Positions 33,218 through 40,951 of a stretch of DNA of 40,951 bases are shown piece after piece. Below the pieces are notes generated by a model. That model was not told the origin of the DNA. It worked only from the letters and a program-made list of their open reading frames with translations, and ran no database searches. How positions within the stretch are numbered: the stretch's first letter is position 1; each line of letters opens with the position of its first letter. The position numbers and the translations under genes were made by a program. Source of the DNA: CAZPBC01 sp964584775 (GTDB lineage Bacteria; Chlamydiota; Chlamydiia; Chlamydiales; SLFE01); NCBI GenBank assembly GCA_964584775.1, contig CAZPBC010000016.1, forward strand, positions 1 to 40,951. Reading direction: 5' to 3'.

Positions 33218-34592
33218 CTACCATCAGTCCCATTGCAGCCAGAAGCCGGTACTCAGCAATGATATAATCAATCATCGATGTCAGCATTTCGACCTCTTTT
33301 TTTCGTATTGTCCCTTCAGGACGGAGAAGATCTAAGCTGTCGATCATCCCGTGGTTAAATTTCAACTCAGCGAGCTTAAAGCTCATCTTTGCAGCAGCGA
33401 TCTGCTCCTCGGCGATATCGATACTCTTCAAAGCCTTTTCCAAAGCAAGGATTTCACGCTTCACTTCTGAGACAACCGTGTCTCGTACTAGATCGACCTC
33501 GCGGCTCGCTGAAGAGACGGCCAATTCGCTCTGTTTGGAGGCAATCTCGTTCTGAGCATAGTCTCCATATCCATTCGATGTGAGTCCGATTCCCCACGCA
33601 GTGCCTTTACAACACTTGATCATTGAAGTTCGAAAGCTCTCATCACACTCAGAATTGACATAGTTCAAAACAAAGTTCAGATCGGGGAGGAGTCCCTGCT
33701 TGGCCACACGGCAAAGACGGAGCGACTCTTTGTAACGGTCGAGCGCTTGGAAAATCTCAAGGCGCCTCGAAAGAGCGAGCTGGACTGCCTCCTCAGGATC
33801 AATGTCTGACCGATGAATTTCTAACGGTGCCTCAACGACAATTTCTGTATCAAAAGGAACCACGATGAGCATCTTCAACTGGTTTTCCGCCTCCTGCAAA
33901 CGCTCGTTCGCGCGGACAAACTCCTCCTGGGCATTTTTTAGCTCAATTTCTGCCTTTAGGACATCCGACGCTTCCGCTAAACCGATCTTCTCTTTCGCGA
34001 TATTTGCACAGTAGATCTGCTGAAGGCGCTTCTCCGCAGCATCAAGCGTCTTGAGCAACGCCTCCCCCTTCACCACATCGTAGAAGGCTTGGATGGTTTT
34101 AAGAATCACTCCCACCTGTGTAATATAGTAGCTTCTCACACTCGATCGGTGCTGATATCTCGAAGCCTCCAGCTTGGCTCCATTCATGGTCGGTCCCCAG
34201 CCACGAAGAATCGGCTGAGTCAAACGAGCGTTGATATCGGTACACCACTTATCACGAGTCGCATAGACGCGCGGGGCGATATTCACACTGAGCCCATCAT
34301 AAAACTTCTGACTGAAGGAGACCCCACCTCCATATTTGTAACCCGTTCCCTCAAGCTCTCCACCACCGTAACCGGTGTCAAAAATAGGAGTCAGCTTAGG
34401 GAGAAACTCTTTATACGCACTCTGGGCCGAGAGGCTGGTCGTCTCCACTTGCGCCTGTGAATTCATGATTGTGCGGTTGCATTCGACAGCGCGGCCAATC
34501 GCCTCCTCAAGGGTGAAATGGATGGCTTCCTGCTCAGCGAAGAGAGGTGAAAAAAAGAGAATAATTAAAAAACAACTTACCCATCTCGTCAT
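33198..34592 (-). CDS. TolC-family outer-membrane efflux channel
   Basis: A 464-residue outer-membrane factor. I start at the ATG at 34592, which begins a signal peptide, MTRWVSCFLIILFFSPLFA; the frame is open eight codons further. Two OEP repeats are recognisable: AIGRAVECNRTIMNSQAQVE in the first and LSRRLEIFQALDRYKESL in the second, with long periplasmic helices. The unusual Cys-containing loop CDESFRTSMIKCCKG may sit in a surface loop. It is first in the export operon and overlaps the adaptor gene by 20 bp. Confidence 0.9.
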   Translation of the reverse strand: MTRWVSCFLIILFFSPLFAEQEAIHFTLEEAIGRAVECNRTIMNSQAQVETTSLSAQSAYKEFLPKLTPIFDTGYGGGELEGTGYKYGGGVSFSQKFYDGLSVNIAPRVYATRDKWCTDINARLTQPILRGWGPTMNGAKLEASRYQHRSSVRSYYITQVGVILKTIQAFYDVVKGEALLKTLDAAEKRLQQIYCANIAKEKIGLAEASDVLKAEIELKNAQEEFVRANERLQEAENQLKMLIVVPFDTEIVVEAPLEIHRSDIDPEEAVQLALSRRLEIFQALDRYKESLRLCRVAKQGLLPDLNFVLNYVNSECDESFRTSMIKCCKGTAWGIGLTSNGYGDYAQNEIASKQSELAVSSASREVDLVRDTVVSEVKREILALEKALKSIDIAEEQIAAAKMSFKLAELKFNHGMIDSLDLLRPEGTIRKKEVEMLTSMIDYIIAEYRLLAAMGLMVDDEALF

Positions 34593-34630
34593 GGCGTAAA
34601 TTTTAACGGAAATCATAAAGGCTGTGAAGG

Positions 34631-34659
34631 GATATAGTTGAATAATTGACAGGATTCAA
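34631..34659 (-). promoter_or_regulatory. Promoter of the MacAB-TolC-like operon
   Basis: On the minus strand TTGAAT (34654-34659) and TATATC (34631-34636) are exactly 17 bp apart. Transcription would start near 34624, about 32 nt before the chosen TolC start. It physically overlaps the divergent cold-shock promoter. Confidence 0.5.
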
Positions 34660-34674
34660 AAATTCGATTAGAAT
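34646..34674 (+). promoter_or_regulatory. Promoter of the cold-shock gene
   Basis: A perfect TTGACA (34646-34651) and TAGAAT (34669-34674) are separated by 17 bp. It is the best promoter in the window. Transcription would begin near 34681, leaving a leader of about 170 nt before the ATG at 34850. Confidence 0.6.
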
Positions 34675-34680
34675 TGGCAT

Positions 34681-34849
34681 AACTAAACTCTGCCGTGCAT
34701 ACCAAAACCCCGAAGAAGTCCATTGTGGAGGTTTTAAGGAAGGTTTTAAGTGTTTGACGAAGAGTTTTTTGAGAGCTTTGCTCAAATAACTAAAACCAAG
34801 GAAACCTAATAAATAATTTATTCAGGTTTTCACTACTAGGAGACGACTA
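34681..34849 (+). promoter_or_regulatory. Structured 5' leader of the cold-shock gene
   Basis: A roughly 170-nt leader with three AAAACC-type elements (34704, 34792, 34802) and three GGTTTT elements (34730, 34742, 34825) that can pair in several alternative ways. The last pair brackets AATAAAT-A-ATTTATT to make a stem of about 13 bp at 34801-34831, ending 8 nt before the AGGAG ribosome binding site. Bacterial cspA leaders are similarly long and act as RNA thermosensors. No close match to the E. coli cold box was seen. Confidence 0.5.
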
Positions 34850-35065
34850 ATGGCTCAAAACGGAACAGTAAAATGGTTCAACGCAACCAAAGGTTATGGA
34901 TTCGTTCAACCAGAAGATGGTGGAAAAGACGTTTTTGTCCACATCACTGCTCTACAAGCATCTGGAATTAAAAACCTTCCTGATGGTGCACGAGTGACTT
35001 TTGATCTTGAAGAGAACAACGGTAGAGTTTCTGCTGTGAATCTTCAACTTCTCGAGACTGTTTAA
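34850..35065 (+). CDS. CspA-family cold-shock protein (RNA chaperone)
   Basis: A 71-residue cold-shock domain protein. RNP1 reads KGYGFVQ and RNP2 reads VFVHITAL, with GTVKWFN at the N-terminus, all standard for single-stranded RNA/DNA binding. AGGAG lies 7 bp before the ATG. A long leader with alternative pairings precedes the gene and a strong terminator follows, so it is monocistronic. It probably melts mRNA structure during growth transitions or low temperature. Confidence 0.96.
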   Translation: MAQNGTVKWFNATKGYGFVQPEDGGKDVFVHITALQASGIKNLPDGARVTFDLEENNGRVSAVNLQLLETV

Positions 35066-35088
35066 GAACGATTCAGTTCGAAAATTTT

Positions 35089-35121
35089 AAAAGCAGAAGC
35101 CTTTAGCTTCTGCTTTTTTTT
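35089..35121. terminator. Rho-independent terminator of the cold-shock gene
   Basis: AAGCAGAAG and CTTCTGCTT form a 9-bp stem around a 7-nt loop, followed by T8. It overlaps by two bases the stop codon of the convergent fasciclin gene; the flanking A-run gives it some activity on the other strand too. Confidence 0.92.
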
Positions 35122-35635
35122 ATTCTAATTCTTCTTGAGGAATCGGTGGAGGGATCAATACACGGCTGATGACATCGACCATCCCTTCATGACCACCAAT
35201 GTTGAATTCGATGTTCGGGAGGACCACTTGAGCGTCGTTCACCATGAGACGCCCCTGCTTATCCTTGACGATAACGTCACCACCCTGCAGCGTTTTATAA
35301 GTCTTCTCTTCCGTGGTGAGAGTCAGGTCATGCTCACCGAGAAGGACGTGGTACATCATGATCCGCTTCAGACGCTTCGCATTCTCTGGCTTTTGAAGAT
35401 CTTCTAAAAAGCGCGGAGCAAGACCATTTAGCTCTTTAAAAGCTTCGTTCGTTGGGATCAGGATCGTCAGTTTTCCTTGACCTTGGATCTGTTGATCCAT
35501 CCCGGCCGCATCCCAAAGCTTGAGAAAGACGGCGTATTTTCCTTCGGATGTCTTTTTATCTTCCGCCTGAAGCGAGAAGGTCGCAGCAAGACAAAGTACG
35601 ACTGTAAGGGCAAAAGTTTTCATACTCATTTTCAT
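35120..35635 (-). CDS. Secreted fasciclin (FAS1)-domain protein
   Basis: A 171-residue protein with a signal peptide (KTFALTVVLCLAATFSLQA) and one FAS1 domain. The H1 block is LTILIPTNEAFKEL, the central YHVLLGEH is typical, and the C-terminal part has VNDAQVVLPNIEF and VDVISRVLIPP. FAS1 domains mediate adhesion or surface interactions in the periplasm or outside. Its start overlaps the aroDE stop by 4 bp, so it is translated as the last gene of the shikimate operon despite having no obvious metabolic link. Confidence 0.9.
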   Translation of the reverse strand: MKMSMKTFALTVVLCLAATFSLQAEDKKTSEGKYAVFLKLWDAAGMDQQIQGQGKLTILIPTNEAFKELNGLAPRFLEDLQKPENAKRLKRIMMYHVLLGEHDLTLTTEEKTYKTLQGGDVIVKDKQGRLMVNDAQVVLPNIEFNIGGHEGMVDVISRVLIPPPIPQEELE

Positions 35636-37071
35636 AGCATACCTGCGGTTTTTCGAAGAAGATGATCCTGACTAACAAGATAAAGAAAAGATCTAAGTAA
35701 TTTATAATCAAATTGATCTGAAAACCAAATTCCCCATTGAAGGACCGCCTGCTCGACAAACATCTCATAGCCATAGACGACTTTCAACCCTCTCGCTTCT
35801 GCTGCCTTCACCAGCTCACTTTCAAGAGGACGGATATTGGTCTCTAAAACGGTTGTACCAGACCTCAACTGTTCGACTGCCACTGGCATCGAAAGAGGTG
35901 TGCAGTTCACCAAAATCTCGTAATCATCCAGGCTTTCCAGAGGCGCCGCCTCTACCCCGAGTTCATCAGCGATCTTTTCCGCACGGGAAAGAGTCCGGTT
36001 ATAGACCGTCACCTTGGCTCCAACAAGCTTCAAACGGTAAGCGATCGCGCGCGCAGCGCCTCCCGCACCGAGAAGAGCGACCTTTTTTCCCTCTAGATCG
36101 GTCTTCTGCAGAAGCGCCTGGGACGCTCCAGCCCCGTCGCTGTTGGATCCATACCACTCACTTCCTTTCCTATAGAGAGTGTTGACTGCACCGATCTTTT
36201 TTGCCTCAGGTGAAAGATCTGTCAAGTAGGAGAGAACTGCTACTTTGAGCGGCATCGTGACACTGAGCCCGACAATACCGAGTTGCTCGGCTTGTTGAAA
36301 GAAAAGAGGCAGCTCCTCTTCCTCGAGCTCAAATTTTACGTAGACGGCATCGTAACCAAACTCATCAAACGCGCTGTTGTGCGCGAGGTCTCCAATACTC
36401 TTACAAAGAGGGGTCCCAATGAGTCCAAAGAGACGTGTCTCTTCACTGATTTCGCTAAAACTAGAGCAAACATTCATCTCCTGTGCCGTCAGCTGTCCGG
36501 GTGCTGTGCGGTGTTCTGGAGAGGGAGCAGCGTAACTAAAGGGAGATCCAAACTTCACCGTTAAAAGGCGTACTGGACGCCCCCTTTCTCCCATCGCAAT
36601 CGAAATGACTTTCTTAGGATGCTTCTTCTGAAAGCAGAGAAGCTCTAAAGCCTCTGTGGTTTTCTGGACCGTCGGACAGAGCTTGATCAAGTCAATCGCC
36701 TCACCCTTTAAGCCCTGGTACAACTCCTCGAGACAGGTGGGAAACGATTCACTGCTGTGCCATGAACGGATCGTTTGAGTGGAGGGAGAGGTTTGACGGA
36801 TCTTTTGAAAGAGGTCGATCGAAAAATGGTGGTCAAGGTCCACGTACGCGGGCTGCAACTCTAAAAGTTCCTTAAAATAAGAAGGAACCACTTCCCTAAA
36901 CGTCATGACAATCGGCTTTGAACAAGCATCGACAAGGGTGGAAATTTCTGTAAAGTTACAGTCGCGGAGAAGATCGATTCTCAGTTCAAAAAGTTCGGAG
37001 TCGGGCTCTCCGAGGGCCACTTGCTTTAGAGCAAGAGCAAGGCTAGGCCCGCTGATAACTGTGCAAAGCAT
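35632..37071 (-). CDS. aroDE: AroDE: fused 3-dehydroquinate dehydratase / shikimate dehydrogenase
   Basis: A 479-residue bifunctional enzyme for steps three and four of the shikimate pathway. Residues 1-205 are a type I dehydroquinase with the general base His105 (RSWHSSE), the Schiff-base Lys130 (DLIKLCP) and SIAMGERGRPVRLL. Residues about 213-479 are shikimate dehydrogenase: SVTMPLK supplies the catalytic Lys, SNSDGAG binds shikimate and ALLGAGGAARAIAY is the NADP Rossmann loop, with VYNRT. The same fusion is known in Chlamydia and in plants. It overlaps aroB by 29 bp. Confidence 0.95.
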   Translation of the reverse strand: MLCTVISGPSLALALKQVALGEPDSELFELRIDLLRDCNFTEISTLVDACSKPIVMTFREVVPSYFKELLELQPAYVDLDHHFSIDLFQKIRQTSPSTQTIRSWHSSESFPTCLEELYQGLKGEAIDLIKLCPTVQKTTEALELLCFQKKHPKKVISIAMGERGRPVRLLTVKFGSPFSYAAPSPEHRTAPGQLTAQEMNVCSSFSEISEETRLFGLIGTPLCKSIGDLAHNSAFDEFGYDAVYVKFELEEEELPLFFQQAEQLGIVGLSVTMPLKVAVLSYLTDLSPEAKKIGAVNTLYRKGSEWYGSNSDGAGASQALLQKTDLEGKKVALLGAGGAARAIAYRLKLVGAKVTVYNRTLSRAEKIADELGVEAAPLESLDDYEILVNCTPLSMPVAVEQLRSGTTVLETNIRPLESELVKAAEARGLKVVYGYEMFVEQAVLQWGIWFSDQFDYKLLRSFLYLVSQDHLLRKTAGML

Positions 37072-38137
37072 GGCAGAGCCACTCCAAGGTTTTTTTCAAG
37101 GACTCTTCGCTCACTGCCACGCACCACTGCCCTTCACAGTCCAGAGGATGGCCCAAACTAGAGAGCATGACAACTCTCGGAACCGAGCCTTTGCATTTTT
37201 TATCCATCATCATCACCTGAAAAAGCTTCTCTGAGGTGATATGCGATGGAAGAGCCAGCTCGGGGTGGTTCATGGTCAACACCTGCTGCAAACGTTCAAA
37301 ACTGATCCGGTCAAGATACCCCTGTTCAATCGCAATATGGGCCTCCGCCATCATACCAAGAGCGACCGCCTCACCGTGGGTTGTCGAAAAATGGGTCACC
37401 TTCTCGATGGCGTGACCGATCGTATGGCCAAAATTCAAAAGACGCCTCTTGCCCATCTCTTTCTCATCTTCCCGGGTGATCTGCTGCTTGATACGGCAGC
37501 TTCTTTCAATCACATCAATCAAAACATCGGACTGCAGAGCGTGGATCCGGTCGAGCTTCTCTTCGAAAATTTTAAAGTACCCGACATCAGCCACCGCACC
37601 GTGTTTGATCATCTCCACAACACCATTACGGATCTCTTTCAAAGGAAGCGTGTTCAATAGAGAAGTGTCGATCAAGATCATCTCTGGGTGGTAGATCGTT
37701 CCGACCAAATTCTTTCCGAAGGGAGTGTTGACGCTCGTCTTCCCACCAATAGCCGCATCGGCCATCGCAAGGAGCGTCGTGGGACAACTGATGAAAGGAA
37801 CACCACGACAAAAAGTGGAGGCGATGAAGCCGGCGATATCTAAAGTGACCCCTCCTCCGAGGGCTAAAATCATCGTCTCACGGTTGAACCCTGCTTGAAA
37901 AAGCTCATCTTCAATCCGTTCTTTCGTCTGACGCGTTTTACTCAACTCTCCCGCAGGGAAAGTGAAGCTCACCAAGTCGATCTCCTCAGCATGGAGCAGA
38001 CGCTCCAGCTTTTTCCCATAAAGATCCATCACCCGGTCGTCGGCGATCAGGGCAATGCGCCGCTCGGATTGTTGGATCAACTCTTTTAACTCTTTACCAA
38101 AGAGAATTTTTTCACCCAGTTGAATGGGAGCGCTCAT
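37043..38137 (-). CDS. aroB: 3-dehydroquinate synthase AroB
   Basis: A 364-residue enzyme converting DAHP to 3-dehydroquinate, the second shikimate step, with NAD and a divalent metal. The NAD loop ALGGGVTLDIAGF, the block GGKTSVN, the metal ligands in NGVVEMIKHG, LNFGHTIGHAIE and THGEAVALGM are all present, so it should be active. Length is normal. It overlaps aroC by 4 bp and aroDE by 29 bp. Confidence 0.96.
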   Translation of the reverse strand: MSAPIQLGEKILFGKELKELIQQSERRIALIADDRVMDLYGKKLERLLHAEEIDLVSFTFPAGELSKTRQTKERIEDELFQAGFNRETMILALGGGVTLDIAGFIASTFCRGVPFISCPTTLLAMADAAIGGKTSVNTPFGKNLVGTIYHPEMILIDTSLLNTLPLKEIRNGVVEMIKHGAVADVGYFKIFEEKLDRIHALQSDVLIDVIERSCRIKQQITREDEKEMGKRRLLNFGHTIGHAIEKVTHFSTTHGEAVALGMMAEAHIAIEQGYLDRISFERLQQVLTMNHPELALPSHITSEKLFQVMMMDKKCKGSVPRVVMLSSLGHPLDCEGQWCVAVSEESLKKTLEWLCHALHSYQRA

Positions 38138-39207
38138 AATCGACTACACCTCTTCATTAAATAGGCATCCGCAAAAACTAAAGCGACCATCGCTTCGACC
38201 ACCACGACGCCGCGGATCGCAACACAAGGGTCATGGCGAGAACCTTCTGGCAGACTGTAACAGATCTCTTCTTTTTCTAGAGTCACTGTTTTTTGACTTT
38301 TCTGAATACTGGAAGGAGGCTTGAAGGCGACACGTCCTGTGACGACCTCACCCGTTGTGATTCCCCCTAAGAGCCCGCCCGCATCGTTTTTCTTAAAAAC
38401 AGCTTTTCCGTCTCTCATCTCCATGGGGTCGTTGTGGTCCGATCCCCTCATCTGGCTCGCTTGAAAACCCGATCCGAGCTCCACACCCTTTACTGCAGGA
38501 ATGGAAAAGAGTGCCGAACCGAGCTTTGCCTGGATCTTTTCATAGATCGGATCGCCAAGACCTGCCTCTGCTCCTTGAACTTGAAATTCAACGACACCGC
38601 CTAAAGAGTCGCCCTCGTCAGAAGCGCGCTGCAGCTGCTGCACCATCGCCGCACGCGCCGTCCCATCGGGACAAAAGAAATCGGCATTTCTCTCCTGAAA
38701 AGCGGCCTGCGTCTCCACCTTTGCAACCACCTCTCCCACCTGCTTGAGATAGGCTGTGACGTCGGTTCCATAGTGTTTGAGGAGCTTTTTCGCAACCGCT
38801 GCTGCAGCGACCCGGCCGACCGTCTCACGGGCAGAGGCGCGGCCACCCCCCCGGAAATCGAAGGCACCGTACTTTTCCATATAAGTGTAGGTCGCGTGAC
38901 CTGGACGGACCACTTCTTCTTGGTATTTGGAAGAGTCTGCATCCTTGTTGCGGATGAGAATCGAAATCGGATGACCGGTCGTCTTTCCTCGAAAAACTCC
39001 TGAAAGGATTTCGGGTTGATCGGGTTCACGGCGAGGTGAAGTCCAAGCCTGTACCCCAGGAGCACGGCGCCTCAGCTCAGCACAAATTTCCTCTTGGCTG
39101 ATCTCGACACCGGCAGGACAGCCATCGAGGACCACTCCCATCGCTGGACCATGGGACTCTCCCCAGGTGGTGATTTTAAAATGGGTTCCGAAAGAGTTGC
39201 TTGCCAA
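38134..39207 (-). CDS. aroC: Chorismate synthase AroC
   Basis: A 357-residue FMN-dependent enzyme making chorismate from EPSP. I choose the TTG at 39207 because GAGGAG lies about 10 bp upstream and the family N-terminus (SFGTHFKITTWGESHG) begins right there; the open frame extends 29 codons upstream into the kinase gene. Signatures include GESHGPAMGVVLDGCPAG, RRRAPGV, VRPGHATYTYMEKYG and FRGGGRASARETVGRVAAAA. It overlaps the kinase gene by 32 bp. Confidence 0.94.
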   Translation of the reverse strand: MASNSFGTHFKITTWGESHGPAMGVVLDGCPAGVEISQEEICAELRRRAPGVQAWTSPRREPDQPEILSGVFRGKTTGHPISILIRNKDADSSKYQEEVVRPGHATYTYMEKYGAFDFRGGGRASARETVGRVAAAAVAKKLLKHYGTDVTAYLKQVGEVVAKVETQAAFQERNADFFCPDGTARAAMVQQLQRASDEGDSLGGVVEFQVQGAEAGLGDPIYEKIQAKLGSALFSIPAVKGVELGSGFQASQMRGSDHNDPMEMRDGKAVFKKNDAGGLLGGITTGEVVTGRVAFKPPSSIQKSQKTVTLEKEEICYSLPEGSRHDPCVAIRGVVVVEAMVALVFADAYLMKRCSRL

Positions 39208-39739
39208 GTTGTACGATCTCCTCTTTTGCGTGCGGTCCCTGTGGGACGACAAAGTCAGCCACCTCAGCATACGCGGGAGCCCGCTCTTTCGCAAGCTTTA
39301 GAAAAGAGCCCTTCGGATCTTCTGCGGAAAGGTAGGAGGGAAGCGCTCCTCGCTGCATCACCCGCTCGTACGCCACCTCAGGATCTTCTGTCAGATGCAC
39401 CACCACACCCAGCTGCTTCACAAGATCTGGATGTCTAAACGAGCCTCCTCCCAAAGAAACCACGGATGGCGCCTCCTCAAAGAGCTCTTCCAAAACCGCC
39501 TTTTCCATTTTGAGAAAATAGGGCATGCCCTTTGTCACTGCGATCTCAAAACAGGTCTTCTTGACCTTCGCTTCCAGCCGGTAATCGGTATCGACCCAAG
39601 GTTTTTTGAGTGTAAAAGCCACCTCTTGACCAATAGTCGTCTTCCCGACACCTGGAAGCCCCAGGATCAACAGGTGACGATCTCTGCCCCGAGCCTCTGA
39701 AAGGTCTCTGCGAAGTGGGGAAAGGTCTTCTTCACGCAT
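39176..39739 (-). CDS. aroK: Shikimate kinase
   Basis: A 187-residue kinase phosphorylating shikimate at the 3-hydroxyl. The P-loop is GLPGVGKTT, the substrate Asp lies in VDTDYRLE, GGGSFRHPD is the middle glycine motif and ERAPAYAEVADF is the C-terminal Arg motif. The conserved shikimate-binding Arg (usually FRxxE) is replaced: the sequence is FLKMEK. The start at 39739 has GAGGAG 5 bp upstream but overlaps aroA by 73 bp; a TTG at 39670 overlapping the aroA stop is an alternative that would give 164 residues. Confidence 0.9.
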   Translation of the reverse strand: MREEDLSPLRRDLSEARGRDRHLLILGLPGVGKTTIGQEVAFTLKKPWVDTDYRLEAKVKKTCFEIAVTKGMPYFLKMEKAVLEELFEEAPSVVSLGGGSFRHPDLVKQLGVVVHLTEDPEVAYERVMQRGALPSYLSAEDPKGSFLKLAKERAPAYAEVADFVVPQGPHAKEEIVQLGKQLFRNPF

Positions 39740-40935
39740 TCTATCTCCTCAATCTCTGTGGTTCCACTCGCAGCAAGTCCCGCCACGGTCAACGCCATCG
39801 CCATCCGGTGATCCAAGTAGGAAGAGAGGCGACACCCCGAAAGCGCTCCTCCCTCAATTTCTAAAAAATCCTCTCCTTCACGGACAATGGCTCCCATCTT
39901 TCGTAAAGACTCTGCACACGCTCGGAGGCGATCGCACTCTTTTTCTCTCGCGCTCCTGGCATTGTAAAGACGGGACGTCCCCTCACTACACGCAGCCATC
40001 ACCGCCAACACCGGCAAAGCATCGATCATCGAGTCAAGATCGACCTCGACCGCTTTCAGTTTGGAAACGTGCAATTGCAAGGAACTCTCGTTTCTAGTCA
40101 GTTTTGCTCCCATTTTTTCGACAACATCAAAGAAAGCTTTATCCCCCTGAGGATCTTCCCAATCGATGTTTTCAATGGTCAACTCCGACTGAGTTAAAAG
40201 GGCCGCAGCCGCTGGAAAGGCCGCACTGCTAAAGTCACCAGGAACGGTATACTGAAAACCAGGCACCGACGCTCCTCCCTTCACACGGTAGACACTGTAC
40301 CCATCACGCTCAACTTCGACAGAAAACCGCTTGAGCCACTTCAGCGTCAGATCAACCCACGGAAGCTCTCCAGGATCTCCCACCTGAATCACCCTCTCAC
40401 CAGGAGAAAAAGCAGAAGCAATCAGGAGCGAAGAGACGGGCTGAGAGTCGCGCCCTTCAATCTGAACAGTGCCAGGAAGCAAAGGCCCTTGAATCCTGAG
40501 AGGAGCATACCCCTCTCTCCCTAGATAGGTGACCTCTACCCCTAGCTGGCGGAGCCCCTCGACCAGATCCACCACAGGACGCTTCTCTTCAAGCGAAGCA
40601 TCACCCACGATCTCGACAGGAAAATCCCTTGTAGCCACGAGTGCCGCGAGAAAGCGGAGCTGGATCCCTGACTCCCCCACATGCAGCGGCTCTTCCGGGA
40701 CTTTCCATTTTCCCCCAACACCAAAAAGAGTCAGCTTTTCACCCTCCCTCTTCCACTCCACACCGAGCAACCGGGCCGTTCTTAACAGACAGTTGGTATC
40801 AGGAGAGTCGAGGGCATGAAACACCTCGACCTCCCCCTCTGAAAGGAGAGCGAAAAGAAGCGCTCGCATCGTCTGGGATTTAGAGGTGGGAACGCGGACC
40901 GTTCCAGAAAGTTTTGAGGGACGCACTTGCAGCAT
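39667..40935 (-). CDS. aroA: EPSP synthase AroA (3-phosphoshikimate 1-carboxyvinyltransferase)
   Basis: A 422-residue enzyme joining PEP to shikimate-3-phosphate. The substrate-binding TSKSQTMRA has Lys19. GESGIQLRFLAALVA replaces the usual GNAGTxxRxL, a divergent form also seen in other lineages. The catalytic Asp lies in SMIDALPVLAVMA and DHRMAMALTVAGL is the C-terminal signature. An in-frame TGA at 40939-40941 lies two codons upstream, so the gene is complete. It is the first gene of the operon visible here; the promoter is beyond the window. Confidence 0.95.
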   Translation of the reverse strand: MLQVRPSKLSGTVRVPTSKSQTMRALLFALLSEGEVEVFHALDSPDTNCLLRTARLLGVEWKREGEKLTLFGVGGKWKVPEEPLHVGESGIQLRFLAALVATRDFPVEIVGDASLEEKRPVVDLVEGLRQLGVEVTYLGREGYAPLRIQGPLLPGTVQIEGRDSQPVSSLLIASAFSPGERVIQVGDPGELPWVDLTLKWLKRFSVEVERDGYSVYRVKGGASVPGFQYTVPGDFSSAAFPAAAALLTQSELTIENIDWEDPQGDKAFFDVVEKMGAKLTRNESSLQLHVSKLKAVEVDLDSMIDALPVLAVMAACSEGTSRLYNARSAREKECDRLRACAESLRKMGAIVREGEDFLEIEGGALSGCRLSSYLDHRMAMALTVAGLAASGTTEIEEIECVKKTFPHFAETFQRLGAEIVTC

Positions 40936-40951
40936 CCCTCATTTGTACCCT

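Overview
The window comes from a member of the Chlamydiae, most likely an environmental (Parachlamydiales-type) species rather than Chlamydia itself. The evidence is a set of chlamydial hallmarks in chlamydia-like order: a ytgA-ytgB-ytgCR-ytgD metal transporter whose permease carries a fused DtxR-type repressor, an NTT-type ATP/ADP translocase, a giant fused SecDF followed by recJ and then by a convergent euo gene, and an aroA-aroK-aroC-aroB-aroDE shikimate operon. The genus cannot be fixed from the sequence alone. Base composition looks roughly balanced. Genes are packed, with many 4-bp and longer overlaps inside operons.

Layout. 1-970: a COG0523 (CobW-type) GTPase and a divergent Fur/Zur-family regulator with a palindromic Zur-like box between them. 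970-1741: a gene-poor, repeat-rich patch holding a 154-bp duplicated hairpin repeat, tRNA-Ser(GGA) and a tRNA-Ser fragment. 1742-5917: a 1391-residue leucine-rich-repeat protein with an unrecognised C-terminal half. 6021-11158: the ytg operon, then a DUF971 gene and an Mrp/ApbC ATPase gene on the same strand. 11378-13346: a chlamydial basic protein and an arsenic methylation/resistance pair (arsM-arsR). 13369-15063: the ATP/ADP translocase with its promoter and a perfect palindrome. 15064-15447: no gene, but several strong inverted repeats that look like a structured RNA before secDF. 15448-22400: secDF, recJ and euo. 22621-29037: an accessory stretch with a SET-domain protein, a small membrane protein, a YihY-family protein, four consecutive diverged multi-pass membrane proteins of unknown function and a CPBP-family membrane protein. 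29030-34592: a complete MacAB-TolC-like tripartite export operon ending in a PLP-dependent serine/threonine dehydratase gene. 34646-35121: a cold-shock gene with a long, probably structured leader. 35120-40935: the shikimate operon, ending in a secreted fasciclin-domain gene.

How the genes fit together. The window combines metal homeostasis (Zur/CobW; Ytg), energy parasitism (NTT), envelope protein export (SecDF), developmental regulation (Euo), arsenic detoxification, drug or lipoprotein export (MacAB-TolC) and aromatic amino acid/folate precursor synthesis. The least explained parts are the LRR giant, the four-gene membrane-protein array and the two structured leader regions. All functional calls rest on motif recognition by eye; no database search was run.
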